A stretch of 64,000 nt of DNA from Lonicera japonica (GCA_021464415.1 CM038465.1:81130919-81194918); one strand, 5' to 3'; numbered from the stretch's first letter, positions 12,100 to 24,240 are shown. A program made the numbers and translations. Notes: generated by a model not told the origin, from the letters alone.

Positions 12100-15000
12100 T
12101 TACCTTCTGCGCTTTTTCTTCTCTGGAGTTCCATGAACTTGGGTTTTCATTCCATAAGTCCTCAGCTGAAAATTCTCAAAGGCCTCCGAAACTGCTTCCA
12201 CCTGTGATATTATAGTATGTCCATTAGAGAGAACAGAGGGAGAAAAACTGATTGAAAGGAATTAATATTATATTCTACAGACCAATTCTGGCTTCTTGGC
12301 ATACACTCTCACTATCATATCTTGATAACAAACGGGCAGCAAGTGACTGATCAGATCATCTCTGATGGGGAATTTCTCATCACTCTCATAGTCCTGATGA
12401 AAAAAAAAAAAAACCTTTCAAAAGTCTAATGCACAAGCAGCAAAGTATTACTGGAAGAACAATCAAACAACTAAAAGGTTATCTGTCTGCCCAAATTCTT
12501 CAGGGTGGGTTAGAAATGAGATATATTCCAAACCTCAGTACAAGAATTGGTTTTGCTAAGGGTTCTCATGAACCTACGCTGCAAAAATGCAAGTTATTCT
12601 AGTCTGAAAACCAGTTTCACATGCAACAGTTTTAATCCATGTCAAGTCTATCAAAGCACTCCAATGGTCAAGAACACTTAACTATCGTGAAATCGGGTAA
12701 ATCGATTCTAGAAAATGTCACCCAAGTAATCATTTTGCATTACCACAGATTTTACTATCTAGTTTTGTACTATAACCATGTACAGTAGTCCTTCCATGTT
12801 CTCTACCCGGGTCCCAGGATTGAAGTGATACTTCTAGAAGGAGAATTAAACGAGAATTAACCCAGTAGAAGAGATTCTAGTACCTGGAAAAAATGTATGC
12901 TGGAGGAGAACACATGCAACAGAGAAAAAGAAAAGGTCATTGTCAAATGAGATTAGCATTGTAAACTTCATTAAATAAAATAAGGAATAGCAAATTCATA
13001 ATAAATCTTGTCCAACTCTTCTTCCTATACCTTTCAAGAGGATTATTCCTTCCACGTGTTAAATCAATTTTGACATTGCTCACAGCAACATCTTCCTCTT
13101 TTAGTGTAACGCGTGCAGTTTTCTGAATCAGAAGTTGTGAGTTATTTTGTGTGTATCATCTAGAGAACGTGACATTTTTATAGGAGTAGTTTGAAGGACC
13201 TGTGAACAAACAATATCTTGGGGAGTAACATCCTTGAAGTGCTCCAGCTTATCCTTGGGAACGGCAAATTCATTGCAGAACTGTGAAACATCATATAAAA
13301 ATTGTGACAATTTTGTTGGCAAGTGCCTTTACCAAGTAAATTACTAAAGCAGTTTGCATATTATACAATAGTTTCTACATCAAGAGAACATTTTAAAAGC
13401 TCTGTCTCGTTAGTATATTAAGTACCTGGTATAGATCCCTTCGACGAATTCGTTTTATCAGATCTCTGGATTTCCTAAGCTCTTCGTTGGGAGCTGTTTC
13501 AATGGTTTTCAAGATTGAATCATCCAGCTGCAGTTTTCCAATGGAGGAGCAATACAAGGGTTTAAGTAATCCAACTCATAAACTAGGTCAAAATTCAGTC
13601 AAATGTATGAACGAACTTGCTTACCTTCCAGTATTGAGCTGGTTGATGAATGTAGGATTCAATTTCAAGAAAATCATTTGCATGCGTCAGCGCATCCACA
13701 AACATTAGTTCTATTGCCTAGAAGATAACATAAGAAAGAAAAGGTAAAAGAAAATTTCATATTTAATGCAAGGATTGTGATCATATGCAGATTAAACTAA
13801 AATTCTAAAGTACATATGAAGTCACAGTTTGAATTTTTAAGTAGGGTAGGTTTGAATTGGCACCTTCACTTTTGCATGAGTGTAGACTGTCCGATGTAGA
13901 TCCGCCCGGGAGGAGAATAACTTGTGGATTGTAAGATCTGGCCAATGAGTCAAACATAAACTGAAGGGTATAGTGAGTCTTAATATAGTGAGGAGAAAAC
14001 ATACTTTCAACGAATACTAACATTCCTTGGCGCGATAACATATTTCATCATCTATAATTCGCATTGTTTCCAATGGCCTGCATGTTAGGATAATGAAACA
14101 ACTTTCTATTAAAATTTACTGTTCAACTCTAAATGAGCAAAATAATAGTCAAAAAATTGAAAAAAAGTCAAGCACGTCAATATAAGCGATTACATTGTGA
14201 GCGAATTCAGTTAAAGAGAGCAGGCAAGTAGCTATATATATCAACAAACAAGCTTCCTCAGAAATATCAACACACCACACCTCTCAAAATGAAAATTGCA
14301 GCCCAGACCACAAGCTCTCGAGTCCCGGACAATGTAATCAAATCTGGAAACGAGTGAATAATCATCATTCTCTAGTTCAACTGTTCAAGATCCATAATTA
14401 TATGTAAATATTTGGTTGCAAAGGAAGTGGAAAATTAAGAAGATGAAGCGACATACTTGTCAACATCTATACCATTCCGACCGTTTGCTACAATATCATA
14501 CAAAAAACGCTTCTCTTTTGAACTCTGCACAGGAACATATTGGAGAAAAGGAAATAATGACTAAGACGATGCAGGACCTAATTACAGAAACATGCATCAG
14601 TGAAACTTATGCAAGAAACCCTTTGGTATCATTACTAACCTTGGATGCAGCATTCTCTCTACTAGCAACTATCATCTCCTGTACAGGTAGAAAAATTACA
14701 TAAAAGGCTAATAGTTTGACTAATGGTACTAATGGACCAAGACCTGCTGTTTCATTTACAGAGAGAACATTTGGGAAATTATTAAGTGCCAAATAAACTG
14801 CTGCCAATAACAGAAGGACGCAAAAATGGTCATGGTGATAAATACATTTGAAGGCAACAAAGAACACTGAAGTGAGTTTCAGAGAAAGACAGATGAGCAA
14901 CAGGAGAGAGACGTATTCGTAAATTCAGATATCCAGTGACGCAAAATTCTATAATTTCACTACTTATATTAGACTGGAAAGGCACTTCTGAGCACTTCAC

Positions 15001-17996
15001 TATAACGGGAAAAAGAATGCAGAATCAGAGTAACAATTTAAACCTTTGCCTTTTTGAGAATTTCAGGATCTATTTCGATGTTGTGCTCATCTACAATGTG
15101 GTCTATCATCTTCAAAGACATCTCCTCGTGAGACCTGCGAAATGTTCATGACTTCAGCAAATGAACAATTGCGGGGCTAAATTAAAAATCTCTAAAAGCT
15201 ACTCCCTCATCTCAAAGTTAGACCCACCTTGACTTTTGTACTTTTTTAACAAAACACCACTTTCAATTTAAGTTGTGCTGCTAAGACAATGAAATAACAT
15301 GTTCCATGGAACGATGATGATTTTTGGTTTTGTAAACAAGTGATTAACCCAGTGGTTTAAGATGGATTGCTGTTTCATTAATAGCAGGGTTTTTTCCTCC
15401 CCTCACAGGTACCTTGCCAGCACTAGACCTGTCTGGGTTTTGGATGAATATTAATTCCCCAAATGTTAATTGCTGATATCAAAACTGTCGAATTTTCCAA
15501 ATAATAACAGATGCAAATATGCAATAATAAATGTAACATAGAAAGGTCAAATATTGAGAAGTTGAAATGACCATATGTTTGTTGGTTAACATTTTCACAT
15601 AATTATGTTTCAAAATGCTTTCATAAATGTATATTGCTTAAAAATGTAAGAATCACCATTTGACGCCGTTAAGAACCCGGGGAAGAAACTCCCGCTCAAA
15701 CAAGTGGCTGAATGGTCCATGGCCAACATCATGCAGTAGTCCTATAATAAAAAAATTTGAAATTAGACAGATGATTTAAAAGAGAGTAGTTTTAGAGAAA
15801 GCATATTGGATTACCGGCAAGCTTTACTGTTTGTATGTCAAACCGATCGATGCCCAGCTCCGATCCCTACACGGCATAGCATATTTAGAGAATATTCTCA
15901 CAGATAGGACCTAAAACAATAACTCAAGACAGTTCCGTACTTGGTAGGCTTTGATTTTATGAATCGCTTCACCGGCCAACCAATAGACACCAAGTGAATG
16001 CTCGAAGCGAGAATGTACTGCCCCAGGATACACCATGTGAGTTAGACCTATAATACCAACAATTTCGACTCACTCACAATTTCAAGCCACAAAAAATTCT
16101 TTAGGAGATAAGATCGTTGTAGAATCATGGCCATATCATTTTGATAAGTTCCAGCATTTGCACCTTTTTACTTGACCACAAACCCTATTACATAATTCTT
16201 GTGAGACGGTGCAAATCAGTTTAATTCACAAACTAATAGCTGTAGTAATTTCCACTAAAATTTAATGATGCAAAACCATCATCTCGCTCGTTATGCAAGA
16301 AAAGTTGACACGCTGAGGTCCTATGGCAACCAACAATCCACGAATAATACTACACAATTTCTATATTTCCAATAATAAGTCAGGTAAGGACCCCAAACAA
16401 TAAATATGAACATGCTTCTTCTTTACTTCTCATCTTTCACTAAATTAGCAGGGACAAGGGAGGACAACCTGCCAAAGTTATGCCATATGAAACTTAGAGC
16501 TGATATACTATAAAGTTACAAAGAATTATGCTCGTATAGTCATATGCTCTGTCCTTGAAACATAGCTCTGTATAAACCCATAATACTCACTTTTGTGGTA
16601 AAATACCTGGGCTAGAAATTTAATTTGCAGAATGCATGTTTGATCAAAGTCTCAAAAGGAGAATTATCCTTTTCTTTTTGTAAAGCTCCAGTGTTTCAAC
16701 TATTTATGAATTTCCAACTGAGAGAGAGTAAAAAAGTTTGCAGCGATCACTGCCATTCAATATGCTTCTTTGTGCAAAACACATATTTGGTGAAGCCCCT
16801 ATATCTACTAATAGTTTTAACCATAGAAACCTATTATTAAAAGTAATAGTTAAAACATAAAAGCTATGTAACACTCAGTAAATAAATCCTAGTAGTGATG
16901 AAATTATCATTAACGCATATTCTAGATATATTTTTCTACTTTTATGAAGCAAGAATATAATATTCACAATGATTAATACATTTAGTTTCTCCACGAAATT
17001 GGTGAAAATATATGAGATATATGCGTATACATGTACAGTCGTACAGACACAGTGGTCCAAATTTGTTGACATAAACTAAACTGAAAAGGCCTTAACCATA
17101 TACAACTATTTTTCCTGGCTCGGAACTTCACAACTTTTTTGGACGCACCTAGTTGCTTCAGGTCACGCAGTCTGTAATGTTTAGAAAAATTATATTAGGA
17201 TTAATCACATAAATAACTGGAGAAAAATAAATGAAACGCAATGAGAACAGACGAACAGTACAAAATAACACAGAAAAGACGTCTTTAAATAAAGCAAACT
17301 TGCCTTTGAAACTGTTCGGTGTCCACAAACTTCAAAAATAGCTGCAATACAAAACAGCAAAAACTCTAATTGATTATTACGAGTAAAGTTAGGCGAAAAA
17401 CAATAAGGAACAATTGAGAAAATAGTATAGCAAAACAAACTTCAAGTCTTATAAGGAAACAAACGAGAATATAAGCAATAAAGAATTTAAATATCGATCT
17501 AGTATTTTTCAAAGCTAATGCATATTTAACTTTTGAGAGAGCAACTCCAGTGAATATATGCCGCTCTAAAAACCGTTTATCAAGTAGTTATTTAATTCCA
17601 GTCACAGACACACAAGAAACAATGATAAATTAAATACATATATAACCGTATACTTCCGCAACTGTTCAACCTATCGCATAAGAATAAACGGAATGGAAAA
17701 CAAAAGGTCGGATAGATATACAAAATTGTGCGACTCAAAGCAAGTAAAAAGGCAGAGAATCGTGTAGAAGTCCGTTCCATTGATTTATAAATGGAAATCA
17801 ATGAAAACAGAAGTAATATACAGTAATTTCAGAAATAATTTCAAAATGCAAAGCAGAATCAATCGGTTAAAGACTATACAGTATCCAGATAAATGTTTCC
17901 ATGGACGTTATCGTGAACGTGCTTCGAGAATCGGCGATCTTCAGGTGACGATGCATAGCTGTAGCTCGGAAGCTGTTCGTTGAAACACTCTCCCAT
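12100..17996 (-). CDS. VEN4: HD-domain dNTP triphosphohydrolase, SAMHD1/VENOSA4 homolog
   Basis: Nineteen exons join to exactly 1410 nt (469 aa plus stop): 17996-17880, 17341-17304, 17171-17149, 16047-15941, 15866-15815, 15741-15657, 15134-15044, 14678-14640, 14524-14457, 14343-14281, 14077-14022, 13937-13864, 13717-13625, 13527-13426, 13280-13200, 13122-13031, 12899-12884, 12393-12283, 12201-12100. The family hydrolyses dNTPs to deoxynucleoside plus triphosphate and controls dNTP pools; plant mutants show chloroplast and leaf-colour defects. Metal ligands are all present: H76 (SRFEHSLG), H116-D117 (LLHDVGHGPFSH) and D214 (DYIVRDS), plus H125 and H143. The SAM domain of the animal protein is absent, as is normal in plants. 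The basic tail KKKRRR may act in nuclear import. Exon 17 is only 16 nt and intron 2 uses a GC donor. The start begins MGECFNEQLP; no competing upstream ATG was seen. Confidence 0.93.
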
Positions 17997-18300
17997 TCTT
18001 CCTTACACAGACGATAAGCACAGACGAAAGAAAGTCTGAGAGAAAAGTGTGAAGGATTGCTTGTGGTTAGGGTTTTGGTTTGTTTATAGAGAGAGAGAGA
18101 GAGAGGTGTGACAGGTACTGTTTAGGGAAGAGAAAGGCCTGGCGTGGGATGGGATGGGATGGGGTGGGGTGTACTGAGAAGTAGTGGTGAAGTGATGCCG
18201 CCGAAAATGATTTCACCTTTATTTGTGTAACGGCCGGGAATGTGCGCGTGCCAACGACACTCCATGAGCAAGCATTTCTTTCTTTATTTGCTAACCAGAT
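17997..18300 (-). promoter_or_regulatory. 5' UTR and proximal promoter of the VENOSA4-like gene
   Basis: Just upstream of the ATG lies a GA-repeat tract (18089-18107), common in plant 5' UTRs, followed by a more GC-rich stretch to about 18260. No clear TATA box was fixed, so the transcription start is not assigned. Confidence 0.5.
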
Positions 18301-19206
18301 CTTGTATTTTGTGTTGTATTTGGATCGTTATTCCATTTGGCTAAATTTAACTTCATTTGTTTGGGTTGATCTCTAATGTCAAAATATTTTTAGGAGATGC
18401 ATATGTCTATTGGATAATATAATTTTATTAATAAAAAAAATTAAATAAAATTTCTTTAATGATATTATTTATATATCTACACACTTTTCTTTTCTTTTCT
18501 TTTTTAATCTCAGTTAGCATTCTATTTTTCAAAATAAATTAATTTAATTATATAAAAAATTATGGGATCCATTTAATTCTTGTCATTTTTTTTTTTTGGT
18601 AAATTAAAAATTTTATATACAAACAAATAGTGCTACAAGCATAGAAAGCCCCTTAAATAACTTAAGTCCCCCTAATTCTTATATAACTATATTATATTAT
18701 TCAATATCCTTAGATCACAATATAGATACACCTGGAAAGGAGATTTGAGACTAAAGTTTTTGAGAATCAAATTGTAATGAAATAGGAGGAAAACCACCCC
18801 GTTGACTGTCGTTACACTACGAATGTCATTTTATTTTATTTTTTAGTATATGCAATTTTAAATATACTTAATGTAAACTCAAACATGAAACATCTTGATT
18901 ACAACTAAAATCTTTTACAATTTAATTTACACAATCAAATTTACGAATGTCACTTGTTTACTGGCTTTTTAGTTTAGAGGCATCAATTATCAAATTAAGC
19001 ATAAAAAACGAAATGCATTTCTGAGTTGAACATAAAATTAAAACTTTAATTAGTAATGTTATTTACTGACAGACGTTATATAACTGAATAAAAAATTAAA
19101 ACCTGAATTAATAGTAACTTAATGGTAAGAAACTAAGCTAGTAAAAAATGTAAGGTCACGAGGTTAAAATTTATTAGCTACATATAATTTTAATTTTATT
19201 TAGGAG
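18301..19206. other. AT-rich intergenic DNA
   Basis: No gene or clear repeat structure recognised. Confidence 0.5.
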
Positions 19207-19211
19207 AGGAA

Positions 19212-19404
19212 TATTAGAATTAGAGAAAGAGATAAATTGTATTATTGATTGATTGTATTATAAATGTATACAATCCAACCCTTTATATAGTGTTGGAGAA
19301 TACACAAAGAAGAGAAATTACATGCACAAATCAAGGAGCATACAAATCTTGACAAATATATGCTTGAGGATTGGTCAATAAAGATTGGATTATGTATTCT
19401 AACA
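19212..19404 (-). repeat. 3' LTR of TRIM-like element (193 bp)
   Basis: Matches 20021-20264 except for point changes and the absence of a 51-bp internal duplication. The outer terminal dinucleotide is mutated (TATTAGAAT instead of TGTTAGAAT on the plus strand). Confidence 0.9.
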
Positions 19405-20020
19405 TCCCCCTCAAACTCAAGGTGGCAATTGGAAACCATCTTGAGTTTGGAAAGCATGTCTTGAAAGAAGAAGAATGCCGGGTAAATATTATTTGGCAAA
19501 GGATGTCCGGTTCTAATTGTCCGATATGGTTGTTGATTGTCCGGCACAGTTGCCATCCGGGGCGAGGTCCGACACGTCATAGATGCCGTTTGGGGTGAGA
19601 TCTGACACGGCTGGATTTGATATGATTGACGTTCGGGGAGAGATCCTGCATGGCTAAAGAGAGGTTCGGCTTTGATTGTCTGATATGGTTGTTGATTGTC
19701 CGGCACATTTTTTTTTTGGACAAAAGATTTGAGGTCTAAAATAAAAAATGGGTAGATTTTTTTGTTATTGGTGTTTGACAGTGGGATTTGGTGAAGGTTT
19801 AATGGTGAATGGCGGGTAGAGGAAATGAAGAACAATGAATTTTGGATGATAATGGTGGAGGATGAACAGTGATTTTGGATTGATTGTGGATAGGTGAATC
19901 GACGAGAAAGCGATGAGGCAGCGAGATGATTGTATTATTGGCTATGGTCTGGCAGGCGACAAGATGTATCACCCGCCGGCAATGACGGAAGGTCGAGAGG
20001 ATCTTACACCTCTTATACCA

Positions 20021-20264
20021 TGTTAGAATTAGAGAAAGAGATAAATTGTATTATTGATTAATTGTATTATAAATGTATATAATCCAACCCTTTATATAGT
20101 GTTGGAGAATACACAAAGAAGAGAAATTACATGCACAAATCAAGGAGCATACAAATCTTGACAAATATATGCTTGAGGATTTGTCAATAAAGAAGGATAC
20201 AAATCTTGACAAATAAATACATGAGGAAAATGGGTTAATAAAGATTGGATTATGTATTCTAACA
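20021..20264 (-). repeat. 5' LTR of TRIM-like element (244 bp)
   Basis: Perfect inverted tips TGTTAGAAT/ATTCTAACA. It contains a 51-bp degenerate tandem duplication around TACAAATCTTGACAAATA that the partner LTR lacks, and a TATA-like CTATATAAAGGG on the minus strand. Confidence 0.9.
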
Positions 20265-20269
20265 AGGAA

Positions 20270-21431
20270 AATATTTAAATTGCTGAGAGTGAACACACAA
20301 AGTTAGTCTCATAATCAGAAGCTATGCTGGGCAAGAGGGTCAATTGATCCTTTTATATTAATTTTTTTTAACAAATTAGGATTTGACCCAAGATTTTAAG
20401 GGTTTATTTACTCAAACCCACTACATTTAATAAATTAGTGGACGGCCCAATATTTAGGATTTAACCCAATTGAATTTATTTTAGTCAAAATTCAAAAATA
20501 ATTTTCTTTTCCAATATTCTTGTTTTTTTAAGATTAATATGACTAAATTATCCTTATTAAATGATAAGGTTGTTATCTCATTTATCCTTGGACAGTACAT
20601 AATATAATTAATAATAGATATTTATCACCTCTATAGTATTTATCATACATCTAATATAGCTAATAATAGATTTTGTAACAAATACATATATATCTCTACC
20701 AAGATTCTTTTTTAAATTAATTAAATAATAGATAACACAAAATGAATTAAATTCTACATTTCTTTATATAGACTGTTATTTGTTTATTAATGAAAGATTT
20801 GAAGATTGATCTTTTAATTCTGGTGGTGCAAACCCTCTATTACGAAGAGAAACACAACATTAAAAAAAATACCTTTACGATATTAATCAGCAACTACGAT
20901 ATCAATCAGCAACGTCAAAGTTTAGTGTCCGTGGCAAAATATGAGATATACAAAAATTTCATTGTGGATTCATGTGTTGTTGCGATTATACAATATATGA
21001 TCCAAGTAACCATCAGTAACGTTCTATTTGGCGTCGAATAATAATTGTTGGAATATTCATTACATGGTCAATAAATTATTTCTTCCTACTCTTTTGAACC
21101 TCTCTTTCTTTACATTTCTTTATATTTAATATTCTTGATCTTGATATATTTAATATGACTCTGTTTAATTTTACTCGTGTAATGTCTTTTTTATATAATT
21201 GTGCTTTTAGTTTGAATTGTAAAAGGTATTTTTTAATATGACTGTATTTTTATTTTTACTTGTGTAATTTTTTTTAATATGACTGTGTTTTAAGTTTGAC
21301 TTGTGTAATGGCTTTTTTAATATGACTGCATTTTTATTTTTAATAGTATATTTGTTTAACTATGATTGTGTTTATAGTTTTACTTGTGTAATGTCTTTTA
21401 ATATGTCCGCATTTTTAGTTTTATTTATATG
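20270..21431. other. AT-rich DNA with degenerate tandem units
   Basis: No gene. Between about 21130 and 21430 a degenerate 50-60 bp unit recurs: TTTTTAATATGACTGT followed by a T-rich stretch and ACTTGTGTAATG. Related units reappear at 22925-23060, on the far side of the Mutator element inserted between them. Confidence 0.6.
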
Positions 21432-21589
21432 TAATATTTAGAGGCAATTAGGTATAAGGGCTCATTATAATAATAATATAATTATAAAGGACATTTAAAA
21501 ATTAGCTATGTAAATTAAGGACACTATACAAAAAAGACACTAATACCCCTTCCTTATAATATCGTCTCATTATAACACGAACAGCAACC

Positions 21590-22170
21590 AGAAGGTGCTA
21601 AATGCATTTAGCACCCCCTGCACAGCAACCAAAGGGTGCTAAATGCATTTAGCATTACAACCAAAAAGTACCAGAAGGTGCTAAATGTATTTAGCACCCT
21701 CTGGACAGCAACTAGAAGGTGCTAAATGCGTTTAGCACCCCCTGGACAGCAACCAGAGGGTGCTAAATGCATTTAGGACAGCAACCAGAGGGTGCTAAAT
21801 GCATTTAGGACAGCAACCAGAGGGTGCTAAATGCATTTAGCACCAGCTGGACAGCAACCAGATGGTGCTAAATGCATTTAGCACCCGCTAGACAGCAACA
21901 ATAAGGTGCTAAATGCATTTAGCGCCACAACCAAAAGGTACTAAATGCATTTAGCACCCTCTAGAGAGCAACCAGAAGGTGCTAAATGCATTTAGCACCC
22001 TCTAGACAGCAACCAGAAGGTGCTAAATACATTAAGCACCACAACCAGAAAGTGCTAAATGTATTTAGCACCATCTGGACAGTAACCAAAGGGTGCTACA
22101 TGCATTTAGCACCATCTAGACAACAACCAGAAGGTGCTAAATGCATTTAGCACCTTCTGAACAACAACCA
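21590..22170. repeat. Palindromic minisatellite, about 15 units of 41 or 32 bp
   Basis: Each unit contains the palindrome TGCTAAATGCATTTAGCA, usually extended to 22 bp by GG/CC arms, followed by a CCCTCTGGACAGCAACCAGA-like spacer. Two unit lengths alternate, 41 bp and a shorter 32-bp form lacking part of the spacer. The last unit (about 22200) is strongly decayed. Each unit could form a hairpin in single-stranded DNA or RNA. Confidence 0.9.
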
Positions 22171-22530
22171 TAAGATAACATCACTTGAACAACAAATCAA
22201 AAGGTGCTAAAATAATTTTAGAACCATTACAAAATAGAGAACAACAAAATTGATGAGATCAACATCCACTCAATTTATTTATATGTATATAGATATGGAT
22301 CGACATAGGGTTTGTAAAAAAATAAAAAAAAAAGAGTTACAATCATATTTTTTTTCAAATCCCGCTGGGCTTCAAAATTGATCGATTTCGATGCAAAACG
22401 ACTTCTGATCGTTTAATTTTTCGCGCAATAATATAACTTTGTCTTCCGAACAACATATCCAAAAATTAGCCAAATCCAACGGTTTGATCAAAAGTTATAT
22501 ATGTTTTACTATTGTAGATCTAGAAAAAAA

Positions 22531-22536
22531 GAAGAA

Positions 22537-22571
<35 letters not shown>

Positions 22572-22640
22572 GAACGATGATCCTCTCGGAGATACGATCG
22601 GAGAGTAAGGTGGCGGTGGCGGTGGTGGTGGTGGTGGTGA
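22531..22640 (+). repeat. Microsatellites (GAT)n and (GGT/GGC)n
   Basis: About eleven GAT/ATG repeats at 22536-22571 are followed by GGTGGCGGTGGCGGTGGTGG from 22610. They lie in a 103-codon open frame whose residues are mainly M, D, V and G runs, so I treat it as low-complexity DNA rather than a gene. Confidence 0.85.
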
Positions 22641-22927
22641 GACAACTTCTCTTTTCTCTTATTTTTTGTTTTCTCTCTCTAAACTATGTGTATGTAAGAG
22701 AGAATAATATATTTTTTTGTATAATTAGAATAAATGATATAGTAGGGTAGTTTTGTCCATCAACATTTATCATTTTCCTTAAAATAAATTAATATTATGA
22801 AAAGTGTCCTTATTGTAAAACCAAATTATGAAATTAGTACTACTTCTCTTTATTAAACATGAATTCGTCCTTAGAGTTACAACACATTACGGAGCGAGAC
22901 CTTATAACCCATTATCTCTAATATTTA

Positions 22928-23699
22928 TGCGTTTTTAGTTTTATCTATAATATTTATTATTAAGATGTCTTCTAGAAGCCCATGTTTTAATATTTGGTAT
23001 TTTTAATATGGGTATATTTTTAGTTTTATTTGTGTGATCTCTTTTTAATATATATGACTATATTTTTTAGTACATTGTTTATAATATTTACGTTTTATAT
23101 GTCATGTAAATCCTCCAAGTTTAATTTTTGATATTTTTTATTTATTGCAAGTCAACTTCTTAATTTTTCTATTATATATTTATCCTATGGAAAAGTTATC
23201 ACTTGTATTTACATTTACAAATTTGAATTTAAAAGCATATAAATCCCTATAAAATATATATTCCAGTAACAACTAAAATTTTAGGTGAATAATAAATTTA
23301 AATTTGACAAGTTAAAAAAAAGGATAAGATGGGAAAAATATAAAAGAAAAAAAAAATAAAATAATTTTTAAAATGTATATTTAATAATTATCCACTCATT
23401 TGGGCCAATTACTAATTTCTCAAATGTATTGGGTTAAAAGTAAAACAATTTGAATTCTCTGGATTAAAAGCAAAAAGGCCCCTAATTTTTTTTTTAATAT
23501 ATCTAGTTAAAAAAATATGTGTAGATTTATTGTAAGATTTTTAAAAATTTGGGGGTCTTTTATGATAAACAAAAGTTACAAAATAAAAAAATGAAATAAA
23601 ATAATTGTGCCTTGATCCAAAAAAATCATTCTCTACTTTTGATTTACAAAAATTATTTCGGTTTTCAAAGTTCTATCCATCAAATTTTCACCAGTAGTT
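22928..23699. other. AT-rich intergenic DNA
   Basis: Contains more of the degenerate TTTTTAATATG-type units up to about 23060. Nothing else recognised. Confidence 0.5.
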
Positions 23700-24240
23700 T
23701 TTCATACTATTTGAGGATCGACTACAAAACTATATGAATGATGTAATGTCTAATCATGATGACTTTTCTAATTTGATGAGGATTGGTCAGTTTACTCAAA
23801 AAATGTTTGAAAGCTGTAAGTATATTGGTTATTTATTAGTTTATTTTCTCGTGAAGTTAGCTTTACTCTTACTTGTTACAAAGCAATGAAGATCATCAAA
23901 AAATTTAATTGCACTACATAATAAAATTAGCGATAAATTTATGAATGATTGTTTGGTGACAAACATTTAATAAGACAAGTTCAACAAGATTAAGAATAGA
24001 GTTGTCTTGCAATGTTTTAAAGAAATGAAATCTCGTAGAAAGTTTTTGTAATATGTAATTGTAATAAATATTTTCGTTGTATTATAATATGAAAGAATGA
24101 TAATATTGTATTTGCATTAAAATATTTATCTTATTATTAATTTAATTTTTTTGTCTCATTTCAATTGTTACATAATATATATATATATATATATAGTGCT
24201 AATTTTGTCCCTTTCTATCTGAGTCCTAGCTTTGCCACTG
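23700..24240 (+). mobile_element. 3' remnant of a hAT DNA transposon
   Basis: A decayed hAT transposase C-terminus (23705-24051) is followed by about 190 bp ending in CCTAGCTTTGCCACTG at 24240. Reverse-complemented, this is CAGTGGCAAAGCTAGG, a typical hAT terminal inverted repeat. The 5' half and left TIR were not found. Confidence 0.72.
23705..24051 (+). pseudogene. hAT transposase C-terminal (dimerisation) fragment
   Basis: Pieced together from more than one frame: MNDVMSNHDDFSNLMRIGQF (about 23736-23795), FLVKLALLLLVTKQ (about 23848), then NKISDKFMNDCLVT and KNRVVLQCFKEMKSRRKFL, ending at a stop at 24051. This follows the C-terminal dimerisation region of plant TTF/ZMYM1-type hAT transposases, including the AMKIIK segment. 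Several frameshifts and stops show that it is dead. Confidence 0.72.

Larger units (their letters stand above)
19212..20264 (-). mobile_element. TRIM-like non-autonomous copia-type element, 1053 bp
   Basis: Two direct terminal repeats (19212-19404 and 20021-20264) enclose 616 bp. The element reads on the minus strand. From the right LTR, the next minus-strand bases (20020-20009) are TGGTATAAGAGG, a near match to the initiator tRNA-Met primer site. Next to the left LTR the minus strand shows GAGTTTGAGGGGGA, a polypurine tract. The right LTR has TGTTAGAAT...ATTCTAACA ends. A perfect 5-bp target duplication AGGAA flanks the element (19207-19211, 20265-20269). There is no gag or pol, so it would depend on enzymes supplied by another element. 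The interior has a short direct repeat (about 19513-19545 and 19676-19708). Confidence 0.9.
21441..22918. mobile_element. Non-autonomous Mutator-like element, 1478 bp, with palindromic minisatellite
   Basis: Perfect 9-bp target duplication TAATATTTA at 21432-21440 and 22919-22927. The ends are inverted: left GAGGCAATTAGGTATAAGGG, right (reverse complement) GAGATAATGGGTTATAAGGT. Subterminal TAAGGACAC motifs occur at both ends. Inside are a palindromic tandem array (about 21590-22170), a (GAT)n tract and a GGT/GGC-rich tract, but no transposase. The 9-bp duplication points to the Mutator superfamily. The interrupted AT-rich repeat on both sides agrees with insertion into it. Confidence 0.82.

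Noticed and set aside
14607..14900. 97-codon minus-strand frame as a separate gene
   Set aside because: It contains exon 8 of the VENOSA4-like gene and reads through both flanking introns.
19242..19835. 197-codon minus-strand frame across the TRIM-like element
   Set aside because: It runs through the LTR, polypurine tract and non-coding interior; no retroelement domain and no family match.
22439..22750. 103-codon frame with Met/Asp and Val/Gly runs
   Set aside because: It is a translation of GAT and GGT microsatellites inside a transposon.
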